64,000 nt of DNA, taken from the NCBI RefSeq assembly GCF_008370345.1, contig NZ_VTUU01000001.1, positions 296,223 to 360,222 of the forward strand, given 5' to 3'. Under the pieces are notes generated by a model that had not been told where the DNA came from, ran no database searches, and worked only from the letters and a program-made list of their open reading frames with translations. This document shows, piece after piece, positions 19,837-28,560 of this stretch; position 1 is the stretch's first letter; each line of letters opens with the position of its first letter. Made by a program: the position numbers and the translations under genes. This DNA is from Marinobacter salinexigens. Lineage in GTDB: Bacteria; Pseudomonadota; Gammaproteobacteria; Pseudomonadales; Oleiphilaceae.

Positions 19837-20976
19837 ATGAACTCCAACAAGAACATCCGTAAACATGATGACAACAGTGAGGCAAGACCTCGCCGCAGTT
19901 TCCTGAAAACCGCCGCAGTGGGAGCTGCACTGGCGGGTACCATGATGTTTGGTGCAGGCCAGGCTCAGGCTGCGACTACCTGGAAACTCCAGTCCGTATG
20001 GGATGCCGGCACCGTAGGCTATGACCTGTTTGAAGACTGGTGCAACAGCATTAAAGAGAAGTCCGGCGGCGAGCTGATTTTCAAACCCTATCCGGCCAAA
20101 GCGGTTGCCGCGGACAACAATGCGTTGTTCGATGCGGTTCGTAACGGCGTACTGCAGGGTATGAACCCGTTCACCTTGTACTGGTCCGGCAAGATCCCAG
20201 CGTCTGTATTCCTGTCTTCCTACCCGGCCGGTCCTGACCAGCCGCACCAGTGGGATACCATGTTCTATTCTCTGGGCATGCTGGAAAAGACCCGGGAAAT
20301 CTACAAGAAGTACGGCCTGTTCTATGTCGGCCCGATCCAGCACGATGCCAACATCATCCACTCCAAGAAGCCGGTTAACAGCCTTGCAGACCTCAAGGGT
20401 ATGAAGATGCGGGTTCCGGGTGGCATGGTTGCCGAGGTATTCCAGCAGTTCGGTGTATCCACCGTTAGTCTGCCGGGTTCCGATATCTTCCCGGCCCTGG
20501 AAAAAGGCACCATCGATGCAGCGGACTACGTGGGTCCTGCTGTGAACTACGAACTGGGCTTCTCCCAGGTGACCGACTACATCATGTTCGGACCTCCGGG
20601 CGTTATGTCCATCTACCAGCCGGTGGATCTGATGGACCTGACTGTAAACCTGCGTGCCTGGAATGCTCTAGATCCGAAACTGCAGCAACTGGTTGAAGAC
20701 GAAGTACGTATCTACTCTCAGAAGCACTATCTGACCATCCAGAAGCGCAACATCGAAGCGATGGAGAAGTTCAAGGCTGACGGTGACACGGTTACCCGTC
20801 TGAGCCAGGACGATCTCCGCGAGTTCCGTCGCGCTGCCATCCCCATCTGGTACAACTGGGCTAACAAGAACGAAGATGCCAAAGAAATCTTCGATATGCA
20901 GCTCAAGTACATGATGAATGACACTGTCGGTTACATCACCGAGGAAGACCTCGAGGCTGCCAAGAAGCAGATGTAA
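19837..20976 (+). CDS. TRAP transporter solute-binding protein (DctP family, Tat signal)
   Basis: A 379-residue periplasmic receptor. The N-terminus carries a twin-arginine motif RRSFLKTAAVGAALAGTMM ending in AQA, so it is probably exported folded. ATG at 19837 has GGAG about 10 nt upstream; a TTG 3 nt earlier is the only other choice. The mature protein shows the DctP fold, with GMKMRVPGGMVAEVFQQFGVSTVSLPGSDIFPALEKGTIDAADYVGPA holding the substrate-binding region. It resembles the TakP/7-type receptors for 2-oxo acids and related acids. With GlcDEF downstream, glycolate or another 2-hydroxy acid is the likely ligand. Confidence 0.88.
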   Translation: MNSNKNIRKHDDNSEARPRRSFLKTAAVGAALAGTMMFGAGQAQAATTWKLQSVWDAGTVGYDLFEDWCNSIKEKSGGELIFKPYPAKAVAADNNALFDAVRNGVLQGMNPFTLYWSGKIPASVFLSSYPAGPDQPHQWDTMFYSLGMLEKTREIYKKYGLFYVGPIQHDANIIHSKKPVNSLADLKGMKMRVPGGMVAEVFQQFGVSTVSLPGSDIFPALEKGTIDAADYVGPAVNYELGFSQVTDYIMFGPPGVMSIYQPVDLMDLTVNLRAWNALDPKLQQLVEDEVRIYSQKHYLTIQKRNIEAMEKFKADGDTVTRLSQDDLREFRRAAIPIWYNWANKNEDAKEIFDMQLKYMMNDTVGYITEEDLEAAKKQM

Positions 20977-21003
20977 TCGGACAGGTTCAACAATAACGAA
21001 AAT

Positions 21004-21062
21004 GCGGGGAAGGGCAGGGAGTGCCAGGACGTAAGCGCCAGGCACCTCCTGCCCTTCCCCGC
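21004..21062 (+). promoter_or_regulatory. Long intercistronic hairpin between TRAP receptor and permease genes
   Basis: GCGGGGAAGGGCAGG (21004-21018) pairs perfectly with CCTGCCCTTCCCCGC (21048-21062). GTGCC/GGCAC extends the stem after a small internal mismatch, with 15 nt left in the loop. There is no U-tract. Such a stem probably protects the upstream receptor mRNA from 3' decay and lets receptor be made in excess over the permease. The second TRAP operon has a hairpin at the same place. Confidence 0.75.
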
Positions 21063-21085
21063 GCTGTGATTGAGGTGATGGCAGT

Positions 21086-21796
21086 ATGTCTGATCTGAGT
21101 AATTTCGGCTTTGTGCTACCCCATTGGTTCTACTGGGGATGGCTGGCCATTATGCCGCTGATCATGATGGCGTGGGATCGTTGGTCCAGCGCTCGCGGTG
21201 TCCAGGCAATGGACAAGAACGCACTGGCCAATGAAAAGCTTCAAGAAATTGAAGCCGAAATGTCGAAGACCATCGAGGGTGACTACGAGAACTGGTTTAC
21301 CCGGATCGTCGACTGGATCAGTGATAAGTCCGGTGTGTTTATCGCGTTCTGGACGGTGAATGCGGTTGTTTTCTACTTCTTCGAAGTGGTTATGCGTTAC
21401 ATCTTCAATATGCCCACTATCTGGGTGCATGAGGCCAGCTTCCTGCTGTTTGGTATGCAATACCTCCTGGCGGGCGGATTCGCCCTGTTGCACGGCGCCC
21501 ATGTTCGCGTGGACGTAATCTACAACCTTCTGCCTGAGCGTGGCCGGATTGGCATGGATATCTTCACGTCCATGTTCTTTTTCATGTTCGCCCTGGCGTT
21601 AATCATTACTTCCTGGACTTTCTTCCAGAACTCCTACTCGATGGACGAACGTACCGTAGAGACCTGGGGCATCCAGTACTGGCCGGTCAAGGCCATGATG
21701 CTGTTGGGAGCAGTTCTGATTTTGTTGGCGGGACTGTCCAAGCTGATTAAGGACATTGCCTTGTTCATCAAGTTTGGCCGGGAGCAGAAAGCATGA
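21086..21796 (+). CDS. TRAP transporter small permease (DctQ family)
   Basis: A 236-residue membrane protein. The DctQ core of four helices spans about residues 85-225 (GVFIAFWTVNAVVFYFFEVVMRYIFNMPTIWVHEASFLLFGMQYLLAGGFALLHGAHVRVDVI). The first 60 residues add an extra N-terminal helix (WFYWGWLAIMPLIMMAW) and a charged linker, making it longer than common DctQ proteins (about 160-200). The start is at 21086 after GAGGTGATG-type leader sequence. It overlaps the large permease gene by 4 bp. Confidence 0.88.
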   Translation: MSDLSNFGFVLPHWFYWGWLAIMPLIMMAWDRWSSARGVQAMDKNALANEKLQEIEAEMSKTIEGDYENWFTRIVDWISDKSGVFIAFWTVNAVVFYFFEVVMRYIFNMPTIWVHEASFLLFGMQYLLAGGFALLHGAHVRVDVIYNLLPERGRIGMDIFTSMFFFMFALALIITSWTFFQNSYSMDERTVETWGIQYWPVKAMMLLGAVLILLAGLSKLIKDIALFIKFGREQKA

Positions 21797-23331
21797 GTTC
21801 CAGTACCATGAATAACCCCAAGTCCGGCGGCCTCACGGGGAAGCTTGGCACCTGGTTGATGATTCTGGCCACGGTGGCGCTGGCCTTCGTGATGTTCGTC
21901 GAGATCGTCAACATTCTTTTCTACGATCCGTTCAGTGATGAAAAATTCCTGTTCAAACTGGCCGGTAGTCTGGCTGGTGTTGAAATCGGGCCGCTGACGT
22001 ACCTGATGTTCGGCTCACTTCTTGTGGCGCTGATGATGGGCCTGCCCCTGGCCTTCGTGACGGGTGGGCTCGGTGTGGCCTTTATCTATCTGGTCGGGGA
22101 TTCGCTGATGTTGAACATCATCCCGAGCCGGATTTTCCCGATGATGACCAACTCGGATCTCGCTGCGATTCCGCTGTTCATCTTCATGGCCTCGATGCTT
22201 GAGCGGGCAGGTCTGATCGAAGAGATGTTCAACGTCGTCTACAAATGGATGGGCGGTGTCGGTGGTGGCCTGGCGATTGCGACCATCCTGGCCTCTACCA
22301 TTCTGGCAGCGATGGTGGGTGTTATCGGTGCTGCGGTTGTGACCATGGGTATCATTGCCCTGCCGGCTATGCTCAAACGGGGATACGATCACAAGATCGC
22401 CCTGGGTTCCATTATGGCGGGGGGTACACTGGGTATCCTGATTCCACCGTCCATCCTCGCTATTCTCTACGCCGTTGTTGCTCAGCAATCTGTGGGCGAG
22501 CTGTACCTGGGTTCTGTTATTCCGGGTATTTTGCTGTCCAGTCTGTATGTGTTCTACGTGTGGATCCGCGCCAAGCTCAACCCGAAGCTGGGACCTCCGA
22601 TTCCTGAGGAAGAGCGTATCGGGTTTGTGGACAAGCTGTTGCTCCTCAAAGACCTGATCGCACCGCTGATTCTTGTGTTCCTGGTATTGGGCCTGCTTTT
22701 CGGCGGTATCGCCACACCGGTCGAGGCTGCCGGTATTGGTTCCTTCGGCGCCATTCTGGTTGCCATGAAGCACAAGGTATTCTCCATCGCGACCCTGCGT
22801 GATGCATCCGTTACCACTGCCAAGGCGTCAGCCATGGTGTTGTGGATTATGTTTGGCGCGTCGGTGTTTGTTGGTTTCTACATCCTTCAGGGCGGGCAGG
22901 ACTTTATTACCGAATCCATCCTCGGTACCGGTCTGTCGGCATACGGCATCCTGTTCCTGTTGATGGTACTGCTGGTGCTGTTGGGCATGTTCCTGGATTG
23001 GGTCGGCATCCTCTTGCTGGCGGTGCCCATCTTTATCCCGATTGTACAGGCGCTGGAGTTCCCGGGACTGTTCGGGCTGCCGGGCGTTCAGGGCGATGAC
23101 GTCGTCCTGTGGTTCGGTGTTCTGTACCTGGTGAACATGCAGATGTCTTTCCTCAGTCCTCCGTTCGGCTACGCGCTGTTCTACATCCGCGGTGTGTGCC
23201 CGCCGGAAATCACCATGGGAACTATCTTCAAGTCTTCCCTGGTGTTCCTGGCTGTCCAGGCGTTCGGGCTGTTCCTCTGTGTTCTGTTCCCGGCGATTAC
23301 AACCTGGCTGCCGAGCCTTGTTTATAGCTAA
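21793..23331 (+). CDS. TRAP transporter large permease (DctM family)
   Basis: A 512-residue sodium-coupled permease with about 13 predicted helices. Family blocks seen are NSDLAAIPLFIFMASMLERAGLIEEMF, GAAVVTMGIIALPAML, GSIMAGGTLGILIPPSILAILY, and near the C-terminus FLDWVGILLLAVPIFIPI and MQMSFLSPPFGYALFYIRGVCP. It is longer than average DctM proteins (about 430), owing to an N-terminal helix and a long central loop, and so matches the enlarged DctQ partner. It is coupled to dctQ by an ATGA overlap. Confidence 0.9.
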   Translation: MSSSTMNNPKSGGLTGKLGTWLMILATVALAFVMFVEIVNILFYDPFSDEKFLFKLAGSLAGVEIGPLTYLMFGSLLVALMMGLPLAFVTGGLGVAFIYLVGDSLMLNIIPSRIFPMMTNSDLAAIPLFIFMASMLERAGLIEEMFNVVYKWMGGVGGGLAIATILASTILAAMVGVIGAAVVTMGIIALPAMLKRGYDHKIALGSIMAGGTLGILIPPSILAILYAVVAQQSVGELYLGSVIPGILLSSLYVFYVWIRAKLNPKLGPPIPEEERIGFVDKLLLLKDLIAPLILVFLVLGLLFGGIATPVEAAGIGSFGAILVAMKHKVFSIATLRDASVTTAKASAMVLWIMFGASVFVGFYILQGGQDFITESILGTGLSAYGILFLLMVLLVLLGMFLDWVGILLLAVPIFIPIVQALEFPGLFGLPGVQGDDVVLWFGVLYLVNMQMSFLSPPFGYALFYIRGVCPPEITMGTIFKSSLVFLAVQAFGLFLCVLFPAITTWLPSLVYS

Positions 23332-23351
23332 ACCAAAAGGAGTAAAACGAT

Positions 23352-23777
23352 ATGTTGACGATCAACCGGCTGGATATTGCTGAAGCGCGAATTCTGATTG
23401 CAGGGGCTGCTGAAAAAGCCCGCGAGATTGGTGTTCCCATGTGCATCGCCATTGTTGACGAGTCCGGCAACCTGATTGCCTTCGAACGTATGGACGGTGG
23501 CAAGACTTCCAGCGTAACCATCGCTCAGGACAAAGCCTTCACTGCAGCGGCAGCCAAGAAAGCCACTCACGACTACAACAAAGTAAACACTCCGGGCAGC
23601 CTGGCTTTCGGTATCCATACTGAAGTCGGTGGCCGGATCAGCTCTGTTGGTGGTGGCCTGCCGGTGATCGTCAACGGTGAAGTTGTGGGTGGTATCGGCC
23701 TGAGCTCCGGCACTCCGCAGCAAGACATGGATTGTGCCCAGGCCGGCCTCGACCATTTCGAAGCCCAACGCCAGTAA
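23352..23777 (+). CDS. glcG: GlcG/HbpS family protein
   Basis: A 141-residue single-domain protein of the GlcG/HbpS (DUF336) family. The family pattern is ARILIAGAAEKAREIGVPMCIAIVDESGNLIAFERMDG near the start, then KAFTAAAAKKAT, and GGLPVIVNGEVVGGIGLSSGTPQQDMDCAQAGL at the end. GlcG is often encoded with glycolate oxidase genes, but its exact task is unsettled; HbpS homologues bind haem. It lies 20 nt after dctM with AGGAG about 7 nt before the ATG, and 15 nt before glcD, so it is firmly inside the operon. Confidence 0.85.
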   Translation: MLTINRLDIAEARILIAGAAEKAREIGVPMCIAIVDESGNLIAFERMDGGKTSSVTIAQDKAFTAAAAKKATHDYNKVNTPGSLAFGIHTEVGGRISSVGGGLPVIVNGEVVGGIGLSSGTPQQDMDCAQAGLDHFEAQRQ

Positions 23778-23792
23778 TTATCAGAGAAAGCT

Positions 23793-25265
23793 ATGACTAC
23801 CAAGCCTAAAGCCAGCAAAGCACAGCTGGCGGAGCAATTCCGGAGCTTTATTGATCCGGAATACGTCATCACTGATGACGAAACCCTAAGGCCCTACGAG
23901 TGTGATGGCCTCGCGATGTATCGCGAAATGCCCATGCTGGTGGTTCTGCCGGAAACCGTGGATCAGGTACAGCGTGTAATGCGTATCTGTCATGAGAACA
24001 ATGTTCCGGTCGTCGCCCGAGGCGCGGGCACTGGCCTGTGTGCCGGTGCCATGCCTCACAAGGAAGGGGTGGTGCTCTCGCTGGCCAAGTTTGATCAGAT
24101 CATCAAGATTGATCCGATTGGTCGAACCGCACGGCTGCAACCGGGTGTACGTAACCTGGCCATCAGTGAAGCGGCTTCCCAGTACGGCCTCTATTACGGC
24201 CCGGACCCCTCGTCACAGATAGCCTGTACCATCGGCGGTAACGTGGCGGAAAACTCCGGTGGTGTGCACTGCCTCAAATACGGCCTGACTGTGCACAACA
24301 TCCTGAGTGTGGAAATGGTGACCGCTGAGGGTGATCTGATCAACATCGGCAGTGACGGTCTCGACAGCTGCGGCATGGATCTGCTGGCGTTGATTACCGG
24401 CTCCGAAGGACTTCTTGGTGTAGTCACTGAAGTGAAGGTCAAGTTGTTGCCAACACCGGAAGTGGCTCAGGTCATCATGGCTGGATTTGATAGTGTAGAA
24501 AAAGGCGGTGATGCGGTGGGAGGCATTATCTCCCACGGCATTATCCCGGGCGGACTGGAAATGATGGATGGTCATGCCATCGTTGCTGCTGACGATTTCG
24601 CCCAGGCTGGCTACCCCCGGGATGCCAAGGCTTTGCTGCTGTGCGAAGTCGATGGCACCGAAGAAGAAGTCCATGAGCACATTGCAGAGGCGGAGGAAGT
24701 TTTCCGCAAGCTGGGTGCAACGTCTATCCGTACCTCACAGAGCGAAGAAGAGCGCGCGTTGTTGTGGAAAGGCCGGAAATCTGCCTTCCCGGCAGTGGGC
24801 CGGATATCTCCGGACTACTATTGCATGGACGGTACAATTCCTCGTCGCCATCTGGCTCGTGTCCTTCTGGAAATGGACAAGATGTCTGAGGAATTTGGTC
24901 TGCGTGTGGCGAACGTGTTTCACGCCGGCGATGGTAACCTGCATCCGTTGATCCTGTTTGATGCGAACGTACCGGGTGAGTTTGAGACCACCGAAGCGTT
25001 CGGCAGCAAGATTCTTGAGCTGTGTGTCGAAGTCGGTGGCTGTATCACCGGTGAGCACGGCGTAGGTGTCGAGAAGATCCGCCAGATGGCCGTGCAATTC
25101 AATGACGAAGAACTCCAGCAGTTCCATGACGTCAAAGCTGCCTTCGATCCGACCGGTATGCTGAACCCGGGCAAGGGTGTGCCTACCCTGAAGTTCTGCC
25201 AGGAATACCGTTCTATCGAACACAAGCAACACAAGCACGAACATACGGATGGCGCTCATGGCTGA
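23793..25265 (+). CDS. glcD: Glycolate oxidase FAD subunit
   Basis: A 490-residue VAO/PCMH-type flavoprotein. With GlcE and GlcF it oxidises glycolate to glyoxylate and passes electrons to the respiratory chain at the inner membrane. FAD-binding motifs are PVVARGAGTGLCAGAMP and DPSSQIACTIGGNVAENSGG. The C-terminal substrate domain has VFHAGDGNLHPLILFD and GEHGVGVEKIRQM, whose His residues bind metal or substrate in this family. The protein starts at MTTKPKASKAQL and ends with a His/Lys-rich tail. Its last codons overlap the start of glcE. D-lactate oxidation is a possible side activity. Confidence 0.93.
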   Translation: MTTKPKASKAQLAEQFRSFIDPEYVITDDETLRPYECDGLAMYREMPMLVVLPETVDQVQRVMRICHENNVPVVARGAGTGLCAGAMPHKEGVVLSLAKFDQIIKIDPIGRTARLQPGVRNLAISEAASQYGLYYGPDPSSQIACTIGGNVAENSGGVHCLKYGLTVHNILSVEMVTAEGDLINIGSDGLDSCGMDLLALITGSEGLLGVVTEVKVKLLPTPEVAQVIMAGFDSVEKGGDAVGGIISHGIIPGGLEMMDGHAIVAADDFAQAGYPRDAKALLLCEVDGTEEEVHEHIAEAEEVFRKLGATSIRTSQSEEERALLWKGRKSAFPAVGRISPDYYCMDGTIPRRHLARVLLEMDKMSEEFGLRVANVFHAGDGNLHPLILFDANVPGEFETTEAFGSKILELCVEVGGCITGEHGVGVEKIRQMAVQFNDEELQQFHDVKAAFDPTGMLNPGKGVPTLKFCQEYRSIEHKQHKHEHTDGAHG

Positions 25266-26325
25266 TTTGACCCAACAGTTACAGGAGCAGGTGCTCCAGG
25301 CCCGTAGCAACGGGCAGAAACTCAACATTATTGGCGGTGGCACAAAATCCTTTATGGGACGTGCCGCCGACGCTGATGCCGGAACCCTCAGCCTGGCTGA
25401 GCACACCGGTGTCGTTGAATACCATCCGGTAGAGCTGGTGCTGACGGTTAGAGCGGGAACTCCCATCGGTGAGATCGAAGCAACCCTGGCTGAAGAGGGC
25501 CAGTGCCTGCACTTCGAACCACCCCGCTTTGGCGATGGGTCTACCATTGGCGGTACCCTGGCGTGCAACCTGTCCGGGCCGGCGCGCCCCTGGGCGGGCT
25601 CGGTTCGGGACCAGGTTCTGGGTGTCCGTCTTCTCAATGGCAAGGGCGAACACCTTCGCTTTGGCGGTCAGGTTATGAAAAACGTGGCCGGTTATGACGT
25701 TTCCCGCTTGCAGGCCGGTGCCATGGGTACCCTGGGCGTGATTACTGAAATCAGCATGAAGGTCATGCCGAAACCTGCTGCCTCCGCAACCCTGGTGGAG
25801 GAGATGGGCATGGACGAGGTCATTGAATACATGAACCGCCGTGCCGGTGAATCAAAGCCGATCACGGGTGCTTGCTGGGTTGACGGTAAGGTGTATCTGC
25901 GCTTGTCTGGCGCCCGCTCAGCCGTGGAGGCCACTGCTGAGAAGTGGTCCGGTGATGTCATGGAAGGTGGGGATGATTTCTGGAAGAGCGTGCGCGATAT
26001 GCAGCATGACTTCTTTGCCGGCGATGAGGCACCTCTCTGGCGCTTCTCGGTCGATTCCACCGCCCCGACCCCCAGGGCTGATGGTCAGTGGTTTATCGAC
26101 TGGGTTGGTTCCCAGCGCTGGTTCCGTGGCGAAGCGACTCTGTCAGACCTTGAACCTCTTGCCCGTAATGCCGGAGGCCAGGTCAGCCAGTTCCGTGGTG
26201 GCGATCGCACAGGAGAGGTTCTGCATCGTCAGCCGGAGGCACTCAAGGCCATCCAGCGTCGCGTGAAAAACTCGTTCGACCCCGACGGCATTTTCAATCC
26301 TGGCCGTCTTTATAGTTGGTTGTAA
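25249..26325 (+). CDS. glcE: Glycolate oxidase FAD-binding subunit
   Basis: A 358-residue second flavin-binding subunit, shorter than GlcD. The PCMH fold is visible in LNIIGGGTKSFMGRAADAD, VELVLTVRAGTPIGEIEATLAEEGQCLHFEPPRFGDGSTIGGTLACNLSGPARPWAGSVRDQVLG and MKNVAGYDVSRLQAGAMGTLGVITEISMKV. The C-terminus ends FDPDGIFNPGRLYSWL as in other GlcE proteins. The ATG at 25249 overlaps glcD by 17 bp; a second ATG at 25258 (MADLTQQLQ) would overlap by 8 bp. Confidence 0.93.
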   Translation: MALMADLTQQLQEQVLQARSNGQKLNIIGGGTKSFMGRAADADAGTLSLAEHTGVVEYHPVELVLTVRAGTPIGEIEATLAEEGQCLHFEPPRFGDGSTIGGTLACNLSGPARPWAGSVRDQVLGVRLLNGKGEHLRFGGQVMKNVAGYDVSRLQAGAMGTLGVITEISMKVMPKPAASATLVEEMGMDEVIEYMNRRAGESKPITGACWVDGKVYLRLSGARSAVEATAEKWSGDVMEGGDDFWKSVRDMQHDFFAGDEAPLWRFSVDSTAPTPRADGQWFIDWVGSQRWFRGEATLSDLEPLARNAGGQVSQFRGGDRTGEVLHRQPEALKAIQRRVKNSFDPDGIFNPGRLYSWL

Positions 26326-26327
26326 TT

Positions 26328-27536
26328 ATGCAAACGAATCTGGTTCAACAATTTGCCAATACCCCTGAGGGGCAGGAGGCAGAGTCCATCCTCCGGGCAT
26401 GCGTCCACTGTGGGTTCTGTACCGCGACCTGTCCCACCTATCAGGAGCTGAACGACGAGCGGGACGGTCCCCGTGGTCGTATCTACCTGATGAAAATGTT
26501 CCTTGAAGGTGAGGAAGTCACCGAGAAAACCAGGGAACACCTGGATCGCTGCCTAACGTGTCGCAGCTGCGAAACCACTTGCCCTTCCGGTGTGAAATAC
26601 GGGCGTCTCGTGGATATCAGCCGTGAGCTGATTGAACGTGAAGTGCCCCGCGAGCCGAAAGACAAATGGATGCGCTGGGCTCTGGCCCGGGTACTGCCGA
26701 ACCGCCAGCTGTTTGGACTTCTGCTTCGCCTCGGGCAGTTTTTCCGTCCGGTTCTGCCTGGCAAGCTCCGTACCAAAGTACCGCCCAGGAAACAGGCCAG
26801 TCCATGGCCTGCGGCCAGCCACAACCGCATTGTGCTGGCACTGGCTGGCTGCGTTCAGCCATCTGCGACGCCGAATACCAATGCGGCAGCGGCCCGGGTA
26901 CTGGACAAACTTGGCATCACTATGGTCGAAGCTCCGGAAGCCGGATGTTGTGGTGCAGTGAACTATCATCTGTCCGAGCATGAAAAAGGCCTGGAGCGGA
27001 TGCGCCAGAATATTGATGCCTGGTGGCCTGCCATTGAAGCCGGTGCCGAGGCCCTCATCATGACTGCGTCAGGCTGTGGCGCGATGGTTCAGGATTATGG
27101 GCACCTGCTTAAAGACGATCCTGTCTATGCAGAGAAGGCCCGGAAGGTGAGTGAGCTGTGTACCGACATTGGTGCGTTCCTGCTGAAGCAGGATCTGGAA
27201 AAGCTCAACCTGAACAAGACGCAGGGCAAAGTGGCTTTCCACTGCCCGTGCACACTGCAGCACGCGATGAAACAAAGTGGTGTGGTTGAGCAGGTACTGA
27301 CCAAGGCGGGCGTCAATCTGGCCCAGACCAAAGACAAGCATCTGTGCTGCGGTTCCGCCGGTACCTACTCCGTGCTTCAGCCAGAGCTGAGTCAGAAACT
27401 TCTGAGTAACAAACTTGAAGCGCTGACCATGGACAAACCAGATCGCATCGTAACGGCAAACATCGGTTGCCAGATGCACCTGGAAACCAAGTCTCCGGTT
27501 CCGGTCCAGCACTGGATCGAATTGCTTGACCAGTAA
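26328..27536 (+). CDS. glcF: Glycolate oxidase iron-sulfur subunit
   Basis: A 402-residue electron-transfer subunit. Two 4Fe-4S motifs lie near the N-terminus: CVHCGFCTATCP and CLTCRSCETTCP. Two CCG domains follow (EAPEAGCCGAVNYH and KHLCCGSAGTYSVLQPELS), typical of GlcF and heterodisulfide-reductase-like subunits. I choose ATG at 26328 (MQTNLVQQFANTPEG), 2 nt after the glcE stop; a GTG 12 nt upstream lies within glcE. It is the last gene of the operon and is followed by a strong terminator. Confidence 0.94.
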   Translation: MQTNLVQQFANTPEGQEAESILRACVHCGFCTATCPTYQELNDERDGPRGRIYLMKMFLEGEEVTEKTREHLDRCLTCRSCETTCPSGVKYGRLVDISRELIEREVPREPKDKWMRWALARVLPNRQLFGLLLRLGQFFRPVLPGKLRTKVPPRKQASPWPAASHNRIVLALAGCVQPSATPNTNAAAARVLDKLGITMVEAPEAGCCGAVNYHLSEHEKGLERMRQNIDAWWPAIEAGAEALIMTASGCGAMVQDYGHLLKDDPVYAEKARKVSELCTDIGAFLLKQDLEKLNLNKTQGKVAFHCPCTLQHAMKQSGVVEQVLTKAGVNLAQTKDKHLCCGSAGTYSVLQPELSQKLLSNKLEALTMDKPDRIVTANIGCQMHLETKSPVPVQHWIELLDQ

Positions 27537-27556
27537 CGGCGCATCCTGAAAAAAGA

Positions 27557-27591
27557 AGGGCCAGGTGGGTATTACCCCCTGGCCCTTTTTT
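27557..27591. terminator. Bidirectional intrinsic terminator
   Basis: AGGGCCAGG (27557-27565) pairs with CCTGGCCCT (27578-27586), extended inside by GGG/CCC. It is followed by six T on the plus strand and preceded by an A-rich run, so it can end both the glc operon and the convergent hydrolase gene. Confidence 0.9.
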
Positions 27592-27617
27592 ATGACAGTG
27601 ACTGAACCTCTTTGCGG

Positions 27618-28541
27618 TCAACTTGGCAGTTGGCTGGCAGCTCGCGCGGCGGGGGATTGAGCCAGGTAGGCGAGTGCCTGTTCCGTATTGCCCTCGTTTA
27701 TGGGGTGGAAATCCGGAGAGGCCCAGCGCAAGGTGGCTTCGACCAGGAATGTAAACGTGGGGACATTTCGGGTTCTCTTTCCGGTCACTTGCAACTGGTT
27801 CAAGATAGCCGGTAGCCATTGTCGCCCCATCTTCCGTACTTCCGGGGTTGGGTCTTGGCGCATCAGGGTTCTGCCGCCTTCCGAGATGTAATAGACGATC
27901 AGAGGGAAGACCAGGGCCATCAGAGCCTGCCGACTGATATAGAAGCCCAGTTGGGTCTGGCAAAGGTGTTCAAAAAGGTCGTAGGCCACGGTGCGGTGCT
28001 CGACTTCTTCCGCCAGGTGCCACTTGAACAGGTCTACCATGGCAGGATCTCCATCTTCCTCCCATGAGGTATTGTCCATCGCCCACTGGCCAAGTACCCC
28101 GGTGAAATGCTCGATCGCCGCGATCACGCCGACTCGAAGCACTAACCAGGGCTTTTCCAGCGATTTTCGGTGCAGAGCCGGAATACCGAATGGCTGTTCT
28201 CCCAGCAGGGATTTGAAAAGCCAGTCTACTTGCCTGAGAAAGTCATCCAGTTCCAGTCCGTGCTCCTGCAGGTAGATCTGGGCCTTGCTGTGTACTCGGG
28301 AGTGGGTCGCCTCCTGACGGATAAATCCTTCCACGTCCGCACGTAGCACCTCATCCGTAACCAATGGAAGGGCCTTGTTGTACACCCTGCAGAACCAGAG
28401 TTCTCCCTCCGGCAACAGCAAATGGATGCCATTGATAACATGAGTGGAAAACGGATCGTCCCTGAGCCAGTGCAGTGGAGTCTTCTGGAGATCAAACTGA
28501 ACCCGGCGAGCCCGTAACGGGGGGCGTTTAGTACCGTTCAT
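27618..28541 (-). CDS. Predicted metal-dependent hydrolase (PF10118-like)
   Basis: A 307-residue protein. The ATG at 28541 (MNGTKRPPLRARR) has AAGGAG about 9 nt upstream; the frame is open further up, but that part lies inside the preceding gene. The conserved histidine- and glutamate-rich blocks are FIRQEATHSRVHSKAQ, AIEHFTGVLG and FKWHLAEEVEHRTVAYDLFEHL, the likely metal site. A hydrophobic stretch (QALMALVFPLIVYYI) near residue 215 may touch the membrane. Family members are annotated as predicted metal-dependent hydrolases without a firm reaction. It sits 19 nt after the hydrolase/SDR fusion gene, suggesting a shared lipid or xenobiotic task. Confidence 0.75.
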   Translation of the reverse strand: MNGTKRPPLRARRVQFDLQKTPLHWLRDDPFSTHVINGIHLLLPEGELWFCRVYNKALPLVTDEVLRADVEGFIRQEATHSRVHSKAQIYLQEHGLELDDFLRQVDWLFKSLLGEQPFGIPALHRKSLEKPWLVLRVGVIAAIEHFTGVLGQWAMDNTSWEEDGDPAMVDLFKWHLAEEVEHRTVAYDLFEHLCQTQLGFYISRQALMALVFPLIVYYISEGGRTLMRQDPTPEVRKMGRQWLPAILNQLQVTGKRTRNVPTFTFLVEATLRWASPDFHPINEGNTEQALAYLAQSPAARAASQLPS

Positions 28542-28560
28542 ATCGGACAGCTCCTTAGCT

